A DNA stretch of 64,000 nt from Brevundimonas lutea (GCF_003704105.1 NZ_QUOQ01000004.1:434001-498000); one strand, 5' to 3'. Positions 42,536 to 51,751 are shown, counted from the stretch's first letter. Notes: generated by a model not told the origin, from the letters alone. Made by a program: numbers and translations.

Positions 42536-44533
42536 ATGGCAGGGGACAACCTCCCCGACGACGGCGCATCCGGCGCCGCGCCGCAGGATCCAAAATCCGT
42601 GACACCCCAGACGCCGCCCGCGCCTCCTGGCGACGGCGCCGCCGCGCAGGACGGCCACGGCCACGGCGTAAAGGGCGCGGGTTTCGCCGCCCTGCTGATC
42701 GGCGCGGTCGGCGTGGTGTTCGGCGACATCGGCACCAGCCCGCTTTACGCCCTGCGCGAGGCCCTGGCCCATTCCCGCAGCGGCGGCACGGCCGAGCTGG
42801 CCGTGCTGGGCACCGTCTCGCTGGTGTTCTGGGCCCTGATTATCGTGGTGACGATCAAATACGTCACCTTCCTGATGCGCGTGGACAACAAGGGCGAGGG
42901 CGGCACCCTGTCGCTGATGGCCCTGGCCCAGCGCGCCATCGGCAAACGCTCGACCCTGGTCTTCTTCCTGGGCGTCTGCGGCGCGGCGATGTTCTACGCC
43001 GACGGCGCCCTGACGCCGGCCGTGTCGGTGCTCTCGGCGGTCGAAGGGCTGGGTGACGCGCCGGGCGTGGGTCAGACCCTCAGCCCCTTCATCCTGCCGA
43101 TCGCGGTCGGCATCCTGATCAGCCTGTTCCTGGTCCAGTCGCGGGGCACGGCCAGCATGGCCCGGGCCTTCGGGCCCCTGACCCTGGTCTGGTTCCTGAC
43201 CCTGGCGGCGCTGGGCGTCTATCACATCTTCGACGACCCCTCGATCCTGAGAGCGCTGTCGCCGCACTACGGCGCGCTGTTCCTGATAGACAACGGCTTT
43301 CTCGGCTTCGTGCTGCTGGGCAGCGTCTTCCTGGCCGTGACGGGGGCGGAGGCGCTCTACACCGACATGGGCCATTTCGGAAAAGCGCCGATCCGGGCCG
43401 GCTGGCTGTTCATCATCCTGCCGTGCCTGATGCTGAACTATCTGGGCCAGGGCGCCCTGGTGCTGTCCGAGCCCGGCGCTCGGCTGAACCCGTTCTGGGA
43501 GATGATCCCGGAAATGCTCTATTGGCCGGTGCTGATCCTGGCCACCCTGGCCACCATCATCGCCAGCCAGGCGGTGATCACCGGCGCCTTCTCCCTGACC
43601 CAGCAGGCGGTGCAGCTGGGCCTGCTGCCCCGCACCAAGATCCTCCAGACGTCCGAGGTTCAGGCCGGCCAGATCTATGTGCCGGCCGTCAATATGGCGC
43701 TGCTGGTCGGGGTGCTGTTCCTGATCGCCATGTTCCCGACCTCGTCCCAGTTGGCGGGCGCCTATGGCGTGGCGGTGACGGGCGCCATGCTGGTCGACAG
43801 CCTGATCGCCTGGTTCATCGTGCGGCGGCTGTGGAAATGGAGCCTGCCGGTTTCCGTCCTGGCCATCCTGCCCTTCCTGATCATCGACCTGGCCTTCTTC
43901 GGCTCCAACCTGCTGAAGATTCCGCAGGGCGCTTGGGCGCCCCTGGCCATGGGCGCGGGCCTGGTCACCATCATGTGGACCTGGACGCGCGGCACCGAAC
44001 TGCTGACCGCAAAGACCCGCAAGGACAGCCTGCCCCTGACCGATCTGATCCAGATGCTGAAGGCGCGGCCGCCGCACCGCACGCCGGGCACGGCGGTGTT
44101 CCTGACCTCCGACGCCGAGGTCGCCCCGGTCGCCCTGATGCACAACCTCAAGCACAACAAGGTGCTGCACGAGAAGAACGTCATCTTGTCGGTGAAGACC
44201 CAGGATCGTCCGCGCGTGCCCGAGAGCGAGCGGGTGCGCATGGAGCCGATCAGCGAGGACTTCAGCCGCCTGATCGTCAGCTACGGCTTCATGGAGACGC
44301 CCAACGTGCCCCGCGCTCTGGGCCTGTGCCGCAAGAAGGGGCTGAAGTTCGACATCATGTCGACCAGCTTCTTCCTGGGTCGCCGCTCGATCGTGCCCTC
44401 GGCGCGACACGGCATGCCCCTGTGGCAGGATCGGTTGTACATCTTCCTGATGCGTAACGCCGCCAACCCGACCGACTTCTTCCATATCCCGCCCGGCCGC
44501 GTGGTCGAGATGGGCACCCAGGTGCAGGTGTGA
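42536..44533 (+). CDS. kup: Low-affinity potassium uptake protein Kup
   Basis: This 665-aa K+:H+ symporter of the KUP/HAK family sits in the inner membrane with twelve helices and a cytoplasmic C-terminal domain. The first helix has VGVVFGDIGTSPLYALREAL, and GALTPAVSVLSAVEGL and TGAEALYTDMGHFGK are diagnostic. The N-terminus is extended by about 40 polar residues. CCGGAGGAACACC precedes the ATG. rsmB begins within its stop (GTGA), so the two are coupled. Confidence 0.96.
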   Translation: MAGDNLPDDGASGAAPQDPKSVTPQTPPAPPGDGAAAQDGHGHGVKGAGFAALLIGAVGVVFGDIGTSPLYALREALAHSRSGGTAELAVLGTVSLVFWALIIVVTIKYVTFLMRVDNKGEGGTLSLMALAQRAIGKRSTLVFFLGVCGAAMFYADGALTPAVSVLSAVEGLGDAPGVGQTLSPFILPIAVGILISLFLVQSRGTASMARAFGPLTLVWFLTLAALGVYHIFDDPSILRALSPHYGALFLIDNGFLGFVLLGSVFLAVTGAEALYTDMGHFGKAPIRAGWLFIILPCLMLNYLGQGALVLSEPGARLNPFWEMIPEMLYWPVLILATLATIIASQAVITGAFSLTQQAVQLGLLPRTKILQTSEVQAGQIYVPAVNMALLVGVLFLIAMFPTSSQLAGAYGVAVTGAMLVDSLIAWFIVRRLWKWSLPVSVLAILPFLIIDLAFFGSNLLKIPQGAWAPLAMGAGLVTIMWTWTRGTELLTAKTRKDSLPLTDLIQMLKARPPHRTPGTAVFLTSDAEVAPVALMHNLKHNKVLHEKNVILSVKTQDRPRVPESERVRMEPISEDFSRLIVSYGFMETPNVPRALGLCRKKGLKFDIMSTSFFLGRRSIVPSARHGMPLWQDRLYIFLMRNAANPTDFFHIPPGRVVEMGTQVQV

Positions 44534-45894
44534 GGGCCGGCGGCGCCGGCGGGCGTAAGCCCCGAGGCGAACCCGGCAAGGGCGGTCTGCGGGGTCGCGA
44601 GGCCGAGGCGGACGCCCAGGGGCCGGGCGTCGAGGCGCGGATCGCCGCGGGCGTGCTGCTGAACGCCGCCCTGGAGCGGCGCGGCGGCATGGACGAGGTG
44701 ATGGGCAAGGCCGAGGTCGCCGCCCTGTCCGGGCCCGACCGCGCCTTCGCCCGCGCTGTGGCGCTGGCGGCGCTGAGGCGGCTGGGCGAGATCGACGCCA
44801 TCCTGGATCGTCGGCTGGCCAAACGCCCCTCCCCCGCTGTGATGACCATCCTGCGTCTGGCGCTGGCCCAATTGCTGGTTCTGGAGACGCCGGCCTTCGC
44901 CGTGGTCTCGACCGCCGTGCGCCAGGCCGAGCGAGACGGGGCGACGCGCCAGTACAAGGGTCTGGTCAACGCCGTGCTGCGCGGCATCGGACGCGACGGC
45001 TTCGGCCCCACCGATCCGGTCGCCAACCTGCCTGACTGGCTCGCCGCACGCTGGCGCGCCACCTATGGCGAGGCGGCCCTGGCCGGTTTGGCCGAGGCCA
45101 CGCGCCACGAGCCGCCGACCGACCTGACCCGGCGCGACCCGTCCGGCGCCGAGGCCCTGGCCGCGGCGGTCGAGGGCGAAGCCCTGCCCGGCGGCTCGGT
45201 GCGCACCCGGCTCAAGGGCGACGTCGCCGGCTGGCCAGGGTTCGAGGACGGGACCTGGTGGGTTCAGGACGCCGCCGCCGCCGCGCCCGCCCGCCTGCTG
45301 ACGGCCCGCCCCGGCGAAACGGTGCTGGACCTCTGCGCCGCGCCAGGCGGGAAGACGCTACAGCTGGCCGCGACCGGCGCGGTGATCACCGCCCTGGATC
45401 GCTCCGACAGCCGGTTGAAGCGGCTCCGCGCAAATCTGGCCCGCACCAAGCTGGAGGCCGAGGTGGTGGTCGCCCCGGCCGAGGACTGGGAGGACGCCCG
45501 GCAGTTCGACGCCGTCCTGCTGGATGCGCCGTGCACGGCCACCGGCACCTATCGCCGCAACCCCGAGGCCCTGAGCGCCACCCGCCCCGCCGACGTCGCC
45601 AAGCTGGCCGACGTGCAGCACCGCCTGCTGGACGTGGCCGCGGCCAAGGTGAAGCCCGGCGGACGGCTGGTCTACTGCGTCTGCTCGCTGGAGCGCGAAG
45701 AAGGCGAGACCCAGATCATCGCCTTTCTGCGCCGCAACCCGGCCTTCCGCACGGTCGCCGCCGTTCCGGCCGAGGTCGGCGCGCCCGACGAGGCCCTGAC
45801 GCCGGAGGGCTGGCTGCGCATCCTGCCGTCGATGTGGTCCGAACGCGGCGGCGTCGATGGCTTCTTCGTCGCGCGTCTGGAGCGGGTAGGGTAG
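44530..45894 (+). CDS. rsmB: 16S rRNA (cytosine-967 C5) methyltransferase RsmB
   Basis: This 454-aa protein has an N-terminal NusB-like RNA-binding domain (ARIAAGVLLNAALERRGG, RAFARAVALAALRRLG), then the methyltransferase. The SAM motif is DLCAAPGGKTLQLA, and the two catalytic cysteines lie in LDAPCTATGTYRRNPE and VYCVCSLEREEGE. It starts at a GTG overlapping the kup stop, with a basic Gly-rich N-terminal tail of about 25 residues that is unusual. It precedes rpe by 57 bp. Confidence 0.95.
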   Translation: MRAGGAGGRKPRGEPGKGGLRGREAEADAQGPGVEARIAAGVLLNAALERRGGMDEVMGKAEVAALSGPDRAFARAVALAALRRLGEIDAILDRRLAKRPSPAVMTILRLALAQLLVLETPAFAVVSTAVRQAERDGATRQYKGLVNAVLRGIGRDGFGPTDPVANLPDWLAARWRATYGEAALAGLAEATRHEPPTDLTRRDPSGAEALAAAVEGEALPGGSVRTRLKGDVAGWPGFEDGTWWVQDAAAAAPARLLTARPGETVLDLCAAPGGKTLQLAATGAVITALDRSDSRLKRLRANLARTKLEAEVVVAPAEDWEDARQFDAVLLDAPCTATGTYRRNPEALSATRPADVAKLADVQHRLLDVAAAKVKPGGRLVYCVCSLEREEGETQIIAFLRRNPAFRTVAAVPAEVGAPDEALTPEGWLRILPSMWSERGGVDGFFVARLERVG

Positions 45895-45951
45895 CATCGG
45901 AATCCAGCCGCTCGCCTTGCCGTCGCCGCATCGGCGTCCTATCGCGGGGCG

Positions 45952-46614
45952 ATGAGTTCGACGCCTCTAATCTGCCCGTCCATCCTCGCCTCCGACTTCG
46001 CCCGACTGGGCGAGGAGGTCGCCGCGCTGGAGGCCGCCGGGGCCGACTGGATCCATGTCGACGTCATGGACGGCCATTTCGTGCCCAACCTGACCATGGG
46101 GCCGGCGATCGTGAAGGCTCTGAGGCCGCACACCGCCCTGCCCTTCGACGTGCATCTGATGGTCGCGCCGGTCGATCCGTGGCTTGAGGCCTATCGCGAG
46201 GCCGGCGCTGATATCCTCAGCGTCCACCCCGAGAGCGGCCCGCATGTCCATCGCACGCTGGGCCAAATTCGCCGGCTGGGCGCCAAGGCCGGGCTGGTCC
46301 TGAACCCGGGCACGCCGGTCGCCGCGCTGGAGCCGGTGATCGAGCTGGTCGATCTGGTGCTGATCATGTCGGTCAATCCCGGCTTCGGCGGCCAGGCCTT
46401 CATCGACGCCTCTCTGAGGAAGATCGCCGCCGTACGCGCCCTGCTCGATCAGGCGGGATCGGAGGCGCATCTGCAGGTCGACGGCGGGGTGACTGCCGCC
46501 AACGCCCGCGCCTGCGTCGACGCCGGGGCCGACGCCCTGGTCGCCGGCACTTCGGTGTTCAAGGGCGGCGCGGGCGCCTATCGCGCCAGCATCCAGGCTC
46601 TGAAAGCAGCGTGA
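45952..46614 (+). CDS. rpe: Ribulose-phosphate 3-epimerase
   Basis: This 220-aa TIM-barrel enzyme interconverts ribulose 5-phosphate and xylulose 5-phosphate in the pentose-phosphate pathway. Conserved blocks include ICPSILASDFARLGEE, WIHVDVMDGHFVPNLT (metal-binding Asp and His), PFDVHLMV, IMSVNPGFGGQAFI and the catalytic Asp in LQVDGGVTAAN. Its stop overlaps the GTG of the heparinase-like gene, so both are translated from one message. Confidence 0.97.
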   Translation: MSSTPLICPSILASDFARLGEEVAALEAAGADWIHVDVMDGHFVPNLTMGPAIVKALRPHTALPFDVHLMVAPVDPWLEAYREAGADILSVHPESGPHVHRTLGQIRRLGAKAGLVLNPGTPVAALEPVIELVDLVLIMSVNPGFGGQAFIDASLRKIAAVRALLDQAGSEAHLQVDGGVTAANARACVDAGADALVAGTSVFKGGAGAYRASIQALKAA

Positions 46615-48359
46615 GCGACGGAACGCCCATCGCCGGTCTGCCGGGCGCCCCGGTCCGGACCCCCGTCCGCCAGCGGTCCAGCGGCCTGCCGCCGCGCCTG
46701 TGGCCGGCCGTCGCCGGTCGGCTGGTCACCCGTCAGGCGTGGATCGAGCTCTATGGCATGCCCGGCTATCGCCGCACCCTGCCGGGCGGCGTCACGGGCC
46801 TGGGCGGCGCGCCGCGCGATTTCCGGCCGGTGGACAAGGTTCAGGGCGAGGAAATCCTGGCCGGGCGCTTCCTGCTGGCCGGCGCCGCGATGGAGGCCGA
46901 GGATCCGTTCGATCGGCCCAGCCCCAGCCGCGCCTTCGCCCAGGCCTTGCACGGCTTCGACTGGCTGCCCGGGTTGATGTCCCAGGGCGAGGCCGGGGCG
47001 CGTCAGGGCGCGCGCCTGACCCTGTTGTGGCATGCCCATTTCGCCCGCTGGTCGCCCTTCGCCTGGGACCCGGAGATTCTGGCGCGGCGCGCCTACAATC
47101 TGGCGGTCGCGGCGCGGCGTATGCATGGGACGGCGGCGGAGGCCGATCGGCCCCTGCTGCTGGGCGTGGTCGCGGCCCAGGGACGTCAGTTGCTGCGGCC
47201 GCCCGGCGGGGTCGCGGGCCGGGCCGAACGGGCGGCGGCGGCGGCCATCGTCGGCTGCGCCCTGTCGGGTCCCGCCGCCGAAAAACTGAAGCGTGTCGGC
47301 TGCAAGCAGCTGGCCACCGCCCTGGAGCTGACGGTCGCCGCCGACGGTTCCCACGCCTCGCGCAGTCCTGAGGCCGGGCTGGAGCTGCTGCTCGATCTGC
47401 AGACGCTGGAGGAGGCTCTGCACCAGGTTTCGGCGCCGATCCCGGCGGCGGTGACGGCGGCGATCCAGCGGCTGACGCGGGCGCTGGAGTTCCACCGCCT
47501 GCCTGATGGCCGTCTGCCCGCCTTCAACGGCGGCGGCCCGTCCGAAGCGGCGCGCGTCGCCGCGGCCCATCCCGGCAAGTTCAAGGCGGAGGAGCCCAGC
47601 CGCAAGCCGGTCGGCGGCTATGTCCGCCTGGGCAGCCCGCTGCTGAGCGTGGTGGCCGACGCCGAGGCGCCGCCCTCCGGACCCTGGTCGCGTCACGCCT
47701 GCGCCCAGCCGCTGGCGGTCGAAATCCTGTGCGGCCGCGACCGGCTGATCACCAATTCCGGCTGGACGCCGGCCGCACCGGAGCGACAGGCGCTGCGGCT
47801 GACGCCTGGGGGCTCGACCCTGATGCTGGGCGATGGGTCGGTGCAGGAACCGCTGACCGGCTGGACCGGCGAACTGCTGGACGCGCGATTGGACGGCCCC
47901 GCGCTCGATGTCACCCACGACCGGCGCGACGGCGAGGGCGCGGTGTGGCTGGAAATCCAGCACGACGGCTGGAAGCCGCAGTTTGGCCTGCTGCACCAGC
48001 GGCGGCTCTATCTGGACCAGCGACTGGACGAACTTCGCGCCGAGGAACGCCTGTGGCCCGCGCCCGGCCATGTCGCCGAGCGGCCGATCGCGGCGCCCTG
48101 GGCCGTGCGTTTCCATCTGGAGCCCGGCGTCTCGGCGGAGCTGTCGAGGGATCGCCGCAGCATCCTGTTGCGCGGGCGCTCCGGGCGCGGCTGGTGGTTC
48201 CGAACCGACGGCCCGGACCTGGCCGTTGATACGGCGGTTCATGCGGAGCGGGGCGTGATCCGGCGAGGCCAGCAGATCGTGGTGCGCGGGTCGGCCCGCA
48301 CCGATGCTGAAACCAAGATTCGCTGGAAGCTCAGCCCCGCCGGCGCGACCGAAGGCTGA
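46611..48359 (+). CDS. Heparinase II/III family protein
   Basis: This 582-aa protein has an N-terminal alpha/alpha-toroid part (residues about 60-290, with FDWLPGLMSQGEAGARQGAR) and a C-terminal beta-sandwich Hepar_II_III domain from about 330 (GYVRLGSPLLSVVADAEAPP; DGSHASRSPEAGLELLLDLQ in the linker). No signal peptide is seen, unlike secreted lyases. In alphaproteobacteria such a protein commonly follows rsmB/rpe, and its substrate is not established. It starts at a GTG inside the rpe stop. Confidence 0.88.
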   Translation: MSDGTPIAGLPGAPVRTPVRQRSSGLPPRLWPAVAGRLVTRQAWIELYGMPGYRRTLPGGVTGLGGAPRDFRPVDKVQGEEILAGRFLLAGAAMEAEDPFDRPSPSRAFAQALHGFDWLPGLMSQGEAGARQGARLTLLWHAHFARWSPFAWDPEILARRAYNLAVAARRMHGTAAEADRPLLLGVVAAQGRQLLRPPGGVAGRAERAAAAAIVGCALSGPAAEKLKRVGCKQLATALELTVAADGSHASRSPEAGLELLLDLQTLEEALHQVSAPIPAAVTAAIQRLTRALEFHRLPDGRLPAFNGGGPSEAARVAAAHPGKFKAEEPSRKPVGGYVRLGSPLLSVVADAEAPPSGPWSRHACAQPLAVEILCGRDRLITNSGWTPAAPERQALRLTPGGSTLMLGDGSVQEPLTGWTGELLDARLDGPALDVTHDRRDGEGAVWLEIQHDGWKPQFGLLHQRRLYLDQRLDELRAEERLWPAPGHVAERPIAAPWAVRFHLEPGVSAELSRDRRSILLRGRSGRGWWFRTDGPDLAVDTAVHAERGVIRRGQQIVVRGSARTDAETKIRWKLSPAGATEG

Positions 48360-48365
48360 TCCGCC

Positions 48366-50075
48366 TCAGCCGACGGCCGGGAGCTCGATCCAGAAGGTCG
48401 CGCCCTCTCCCGGCGCGCTTTTCACGCCGATGGTCCCGCCCATCAGCTCGGTCAGGCGCTTGGCCAGGGTCAGGCCGATGCCGTGACCTTCGATGGTGGA
48501 GCGCTCCAGTCCGAGGCGATTGAAGGGCTCGAACAGTTGGGCCTGCTTCTCCGGGGTCAGGCCGGGGCCCTGATCGGTGACATCGACGCGCACGACCTCG
48601 CCGAGTCGGCGGACACGGAAACGGACCTCGCCGCCGCCGCCGCCATATTTCACCGCATTGGTGGCGAGGTTGCCGATCACCTGGGTCAGCCGGATGGAGT
48701 CCGCCCGGGCCACGAGCCCGTCGCCTTCCAGGACGACATCGACGAGCAGCTTGGACGCCTCGGGCATGAGGGCGATCTTGCGCCGCACATCATCGACCAC
48801 CCCGGCCACGTCGACGGGGCGAAGCTCCAACGGCACGCGGCCCGCCTCAGCCTGGGCGACGTCGAGCAGGTCGTGCGCGAGGGTTTCGACCTGACGCGCG
48901 GTCCGCACCAGCATGTCGGCCATCTCGGCCTGTTGCGGTGTAACCGTGCCCAGCTGGCCGGATGACCACAGCTCGCCGATGCCGATAACCCCGGCGACCG
49001 GACTCTTGATTTCATGCGCCACATTGGCGAGCAGGCGCGACTTGGCGGCGCTGGCGCGTTCTGCCTTGGCCTGGCCGGCGACGGCGCGCTCGGCGTAACC
49101 GTCCCGCTCCTGCAATAGGGCCGCGACCATCAGGAACGGCAGGGCGACCGACACCAGCATCAGTTGGGTCGCGATCAGCCGCTCGTCGATCGGAAGCGAC
49201 CCCACGGCGCCCGTCGCCGCGCCGCCGAGCATGGCCGCGAAGACGAAGCCCGAGGCGATCAGCATCGCCAGCGACACACCCGCGACACGGAGCCGCGCGG
49301 CGACCAGCACCATCAGGGCGTTGAGCAGAAAGCCCATCGGAATGCTGGCCGAGAAATAGATCCACCAGCAGGCGCCGGCGATCATGGCCATGAGTCCGGC
49401 CCACTCCAGAAGGCGAACGGGTTTGCTGAGCGCGACCAAGGACTGGCGCCCGACGGAGAGGAGCAGCGGCAGGGCGATGACCATCCCCAGCGTGTGACCG
49501 AACCACCAGGTCTGAACCCCCAGCCAGTAGGAGGCGCCGGTCGCCAGGGTGAAATAGGCCGAACCGATCGCCGCCCCGACCAGGGTCGCCAAGGCCACCA
49601 CCGCGAACAGTCTGAGAATGGCCGTGACCGAGCTGACGCTGAAATCCGGCGCCAGGCGTCGGCCCAGAGCCACGGCCAGAACGATCTCGGCCATATTGGC
49701 GCCCGTCAGCCAGAAGGCCGGGGCCAGATGATGCCCGGACAGCAGCTCGCCGATCAGGATGCCGAGGGACAGGACGCCGCCGAACAGCAGGTCGTGAGAC
49801 AGGCCGCGCCCGGTTCGGATCCAGGCCGCCACGGCCAAAGCCACCGGCAGCCACATGACCACGATCCCCTCGGCCGTCCGCCCGAAACGGATCGACAGCA
49901 TCACCAGAACGGCCATGGCCACGCTGGTCAGGATCGGCGCGAGGGGAGAGACCGCCAGCGCCCCCTGGGCGTTCGGCAAGACGCGTGCGGCGACGGCCTG
50001 CGCCCCCTCGGGCGGCAATGGCGATCGGTCCAGGACGCGGCTGAAGGGCATGGACACCAGCTGAGCGGACGACAT
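48366..50075 (-). CDS. MASE1-domain sensor histidine kinase
   Basis: This 569-aa inner-membrane kinase has a MASE1 sensor of eight or so helices at residues 45-320 (WLPVALAVAAWIRTGRGLSH; FWLTGANMAEIVLAVALGRRL). A short coiled linker is followed by the HisKA domain with His354 (LLANVAHEIKSP) and the HATPase domain with N-box ATNAVKYGG, DQGPGLTPEKQ and GHGIGLTLAK. MASE1 ligands are unknown. No response regulator is adjacent, so it is an orphan kinase. It converges on the heparinase gene. Confidence 0.92.
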   Translation of the reverse strand: MSSAQLVSMPFSRVLDRSPLPPEGAQAVAARVLPNAQGALAVSPLAPILTSVAMAVLVMLSIRFGRTAEGIVVMWLPVALAVAAWIRTGRGLSHDLLFGGVLSLGILIGELLSGHHLAPAFWLTGANMAEIVLAVALGRRLAPDFSVSSVTAILRLFAVVALATLVGAAIGSAYFTLATGASYWLGVQTWWFGHTLGMVIALPLLLSVGRQSLVALSKPVRLLEWAGLMAMIAGACWWIYFSASIPMGFLLNALMVLVAARLRVAGVSLAMLIASGFVFAAMLGGAATGAVGSLPIDERLIATQLMLVSVALPFLMVAALLQERDGYAERAVAGQAKAERASAAKSRLLANVAHEIKSPVAGVIGIGELWSSGQLGTVTPQQAEMADMLVRTARQVETLAHDLLDVAQAEAGRVPLELRPVDVAGVVDDVRRKIALMPEASKLLVDVVLEGDGLVARADSIRLTQVIGNLATNAVKYGGGGGEVRFRVRRLGEVVRVDVTDQGPGLTPEKQAQLFEPFNRLGLERSTIEGHGIGLTLAKRLTELMGGTIGVKSAPGEGATFWIELPAVG

Positions 50076-50136
50076 GGCCTCAGCTAGAGCACAAGCCTCC
50101 TAACAAATTGCGAGTACAGAACCGCTTCCAGCCAGT

Positions 50137-50760
50137 TCAGGCCTGGAACAGGGCGTTAAACCGCCGAACGGCCTCGGCCGGTCCCTGCGGGTGCGCCCAG
50201 ACGCCGGCCGACACCGCCAGAAAGTCCGCGCGCGCCGCGACGAGACCGGCCGCGTTGTCGATCGTGATCCCGCCGATGGCCACGCACGGAATCTGCATCG
50301 TCTCCTGCCAGATGGTCAGGATCTCGGGGTCCGGCCGATGGACGGTTTCCTTCGTCGCCGTCGGGAAGAAGGCGCCGAAGGCGACATAGTCGGCGCCCGC
50401 CTCGGCCGCCTCCATGGCCAGATGGCGGCTGTCATGGCAGGTGGCGCCGATCATGGCGTCCGGCCCCATGATCCGGCGCGCTTCCGTCACCGAGGCGTCC
50501 GACTGACCCACATGGACACCGTCGCAGCCCAGCCGCCGCGCCAGATCGGGTCGATCGTTGAGAAGCACCGCCACGCCGCGCGCCTGGGCGATGGGCATGA
50601 GCTGTTCCACAGCCCGCACCACCTCGGCCTCGTCCGCCGGCTTGAGACGGACCTGAAGCGCCGCCACATCCCCGGCGTCGAGCGCCGCCTCCAGATCGCG
50701 CGCGAAGGCGTTGAGGTCGGCGATGGCCGGCGGTGTGATCAGATAGAGACGGCAGGTCAT
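50137..50760 (-). CDS. thiE: Thiamine-phosphate synthase ThiE
   Basis: This 207-aa TIM-barrel enzyme joins HMP-pyrophosphate and thiazole phosphate to give thiamine phosphate. [13 protein letters not shown] opens the barrel. [54 protein letters not shown] and [14 protein letters not shown] are the substrate and phosphate loops. Length is normal. No thiamine riboswitch motif (CTGAGA) was found upstream. It follows the bfd-divergent region and is not clustered with thiS. Confidence 0.93.
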   Translation of the reverse strand: MTCRLYLITPPAIADLNAFARDLEAALDAGDVAALQVRLKPADEAEVVRAVEQLMPIAQARGVAVLLNDRPDLARRLGCDGVHVGQSDASVTEARRIMGPDAMIGATCHDSRHLAMEAAEAGADYVAFGAFFPTATKETVHRPDPEILTIWQETMQIPCVAIGGITIDNAAGLVAARADFLAVSAGVWAHPQGPAEAVRRFNALFQA

Positions 50761-50843
50761 GGCCGGCGGGTGCGCGCTCAGGTCGCGGGCGTCAAGCGTT
50801 CACGACGATGCGAACGCCTTGCATCCGCGTTATCGGCGCTATA

Positions 50844-50862
50844 GAGAATGATTATCAGTCAT
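50844..50862. promoter_or_regulatory. Fur-box-like site upstream of bfd
   Basis: GAGAATGATTATCAGTCAT agrees with the classical 19-bp Fur box at about 13 of 19 positions and is an AT-rich island in GC-rich DNA. It is 20 bp upstream of the bfd start, where Fur would block transcription when iron is ample. Confidence 0.6.
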
Positions 50863-50881
50863 CCGTCGTCGGGGCGGCCTC

Positions 50882-51067
50882 TTGTACGTCTGCAATTGTA
50901 ACGGTCTGCGCCAGCGCGATGTCGCCGCCGCCATCGAGGCGGGGGCCTGTCGGCCGCGCGACGTCTTCGCCCGGCACCAGTGCGCGGCCCAGTGCGCCAA
51001 GTGCGTCTGCGAGATGCGACAGATGATCCAGGACAGCCGCGAAGCCTATGCCATGGCGGCCGAATAA
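50882..51067 (+). CDS. bfd: Bacterioferritin-associated ferredoxin
   Basis: This 61-aa [2Fe-2S] protein reduces bacterioferritin heme to release stored iron. It has the Bfd cysteines in the same positions as the E. coli protein: Cys4 and Cys6 (YVCNCNG) and Cys38 and Cys41 (QCAKC). Additional Cys23, Cys34 and Cys43 are present. The start must be the TTG at 50882, as no ATG or GTG precedes the first cysteines. bfr follows 111 bp downstream. The Fur-like site upstream fits expression under iron shortage. Confidence 0.93.
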   Translation: MYVCNCNGLRQRDVAAAIEAGACRPRDVFARHQCAAQCAKCVCEMRQMIQDSREAYAMAAE

Positions 51068-51087
51068 TCGCTGACGGTTCTGCGTTT

Positions 51088-51103
51088 CACTCTCGATAGA
51101 GTG
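51088..51103. promoter_or_regulatory. Inverted repeat upstream of bfr
   Basis: CACTCT-CGAT-AGAGTG gives perfect 6-bp arms, 75 bp upstream of the bfr ATG and between bfd and bfr. AT-rich DNA follows (GATAAAAACTCGCAAATAAA), suggesting a separate bfr promoter with an operator. Confidence 0.45.
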
Positions 51104-51177
51104 ATAAAAACTCGCAAATAAACAACGGCCAAGCGGCTGTGTTATAGCCCTCCCCACGTCGAGAGGAGACCACGGCC

Positions 51178-51678
51178 ATGAAGGGCGACCCCGCCATCAT
51201 CCGCACCCTGAACGCGGTGCTGACCAACGAGCTGACCGCGGTCAACCAGTACTTCCTGCACGCCCGCATGTTCGAGAGCTGGGGCCTTAAGCACCTGGGC
51301 CAGGTGATCTACGACGAATCGATCGGCGAGATGAAACACGCCGACAAGGTGATCAAACGCATCCTGTTCCTGGACGGCCTGCCCAACCTGCAGGATCTGC
51401 ACAAGCTGAAGATCGGCGAGCACGCCATCGAATGCCTGGGCGCGGATCTGGAGCTGGAGCTGGGCGGTCGCGCCGACCAGCTGAAGGGCATCGCCCAGTG
51501 CGAGGAAGCCGGCGATTACGTCAGCCGCCAGATCCTGATGGAAATCCTGTCGGACACCGAAGAGCACATCGATTTCCTCGAGGCCCAGTTCAAGATCATC
51601 GAACAGGTGGGCGCCCAGAACTATCTGCAGACGGCGATGGGCACGATCGAACCCGACGGCTCGGCCACCGGCAACTGA
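51178..51678 (+). CDS. bfr: Bacterioferritin
   Basis: This 166-aa subunit of the 24-mer iron store has Glu18, Glu51, His54, Glu94 and His130 of the ferroxidase site and the heme-ligand Met52 (ESIGEMKHAD). Counting as in E. coli, position 127 is Thr (SDTEEH) rather than the usual Glu, though Glu128 and Glu129 follow. The C-terminus has a short polar extension. GAGAGGAGACCACGGCC gives a strong ribosome site. It is paired with bfd and lies in an iron-regulated setting. Confidence 0.95.
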   Translation: MKGDPAIIRTLNAVLTNELTAVNQYFLHARMFESWGLKHLGQVIYDESIGEMKHADKVIKRILFLDGLPNLQDLHKLKIGEHAIECLGADLELELGGRADQLKGIAQCEEAGDYVSRQILMEILSDTEEHIDFLEAQFKIIEQVGAQNYLQTAMGTIEPDGSATGN

Positions 51679-51685
51679 CGCCGAC

Positions 51686-51742
51686 GGCGGGGTTGCGCCG
51701 GGCGCGCCCCGCCCCCACTGAACGGTCCCGCCGGTCGTTCAG
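51686..51742. terminator. Two successive hairpins between bfr and gshB
   Basis: GGCGGGG (51686-51692) and CCCCGCC (51707-51713) flank a loop that can itself pair. CTGAACG (51718-51724) and CGTTCAG (51736-51742) form a second stem ending 9 bp before the gshB ATG. There is no T-run. The first may end bfr; the second may influence gshB translation. Confidence 0.4.
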
Positions 51743-51751
51743 AGGTCCACC

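Noticed and set aside
42494..44485. Open frame of 663 codons antisense to kup
   Set aside because: Product is Gln/His/Asp/Gly-rich without domains and mirrors the codon bias of kup; typical shadow frame in high-GC DNA.
46578..48242. Open frame of 554 codons antisense to the heparinase-like gene
   Set aside because: Gln/Arg/Gly-rich shadow with no family features; the sense gene has recognised domains and a coupled start.
50761..50881. Thiamine (TPP) riboswitch upstream of thiE
   Set aside because: No CTGAGA or other conserved THI-element bases found; the AT-rich part fits a Fur-like site for the divergent bfd.
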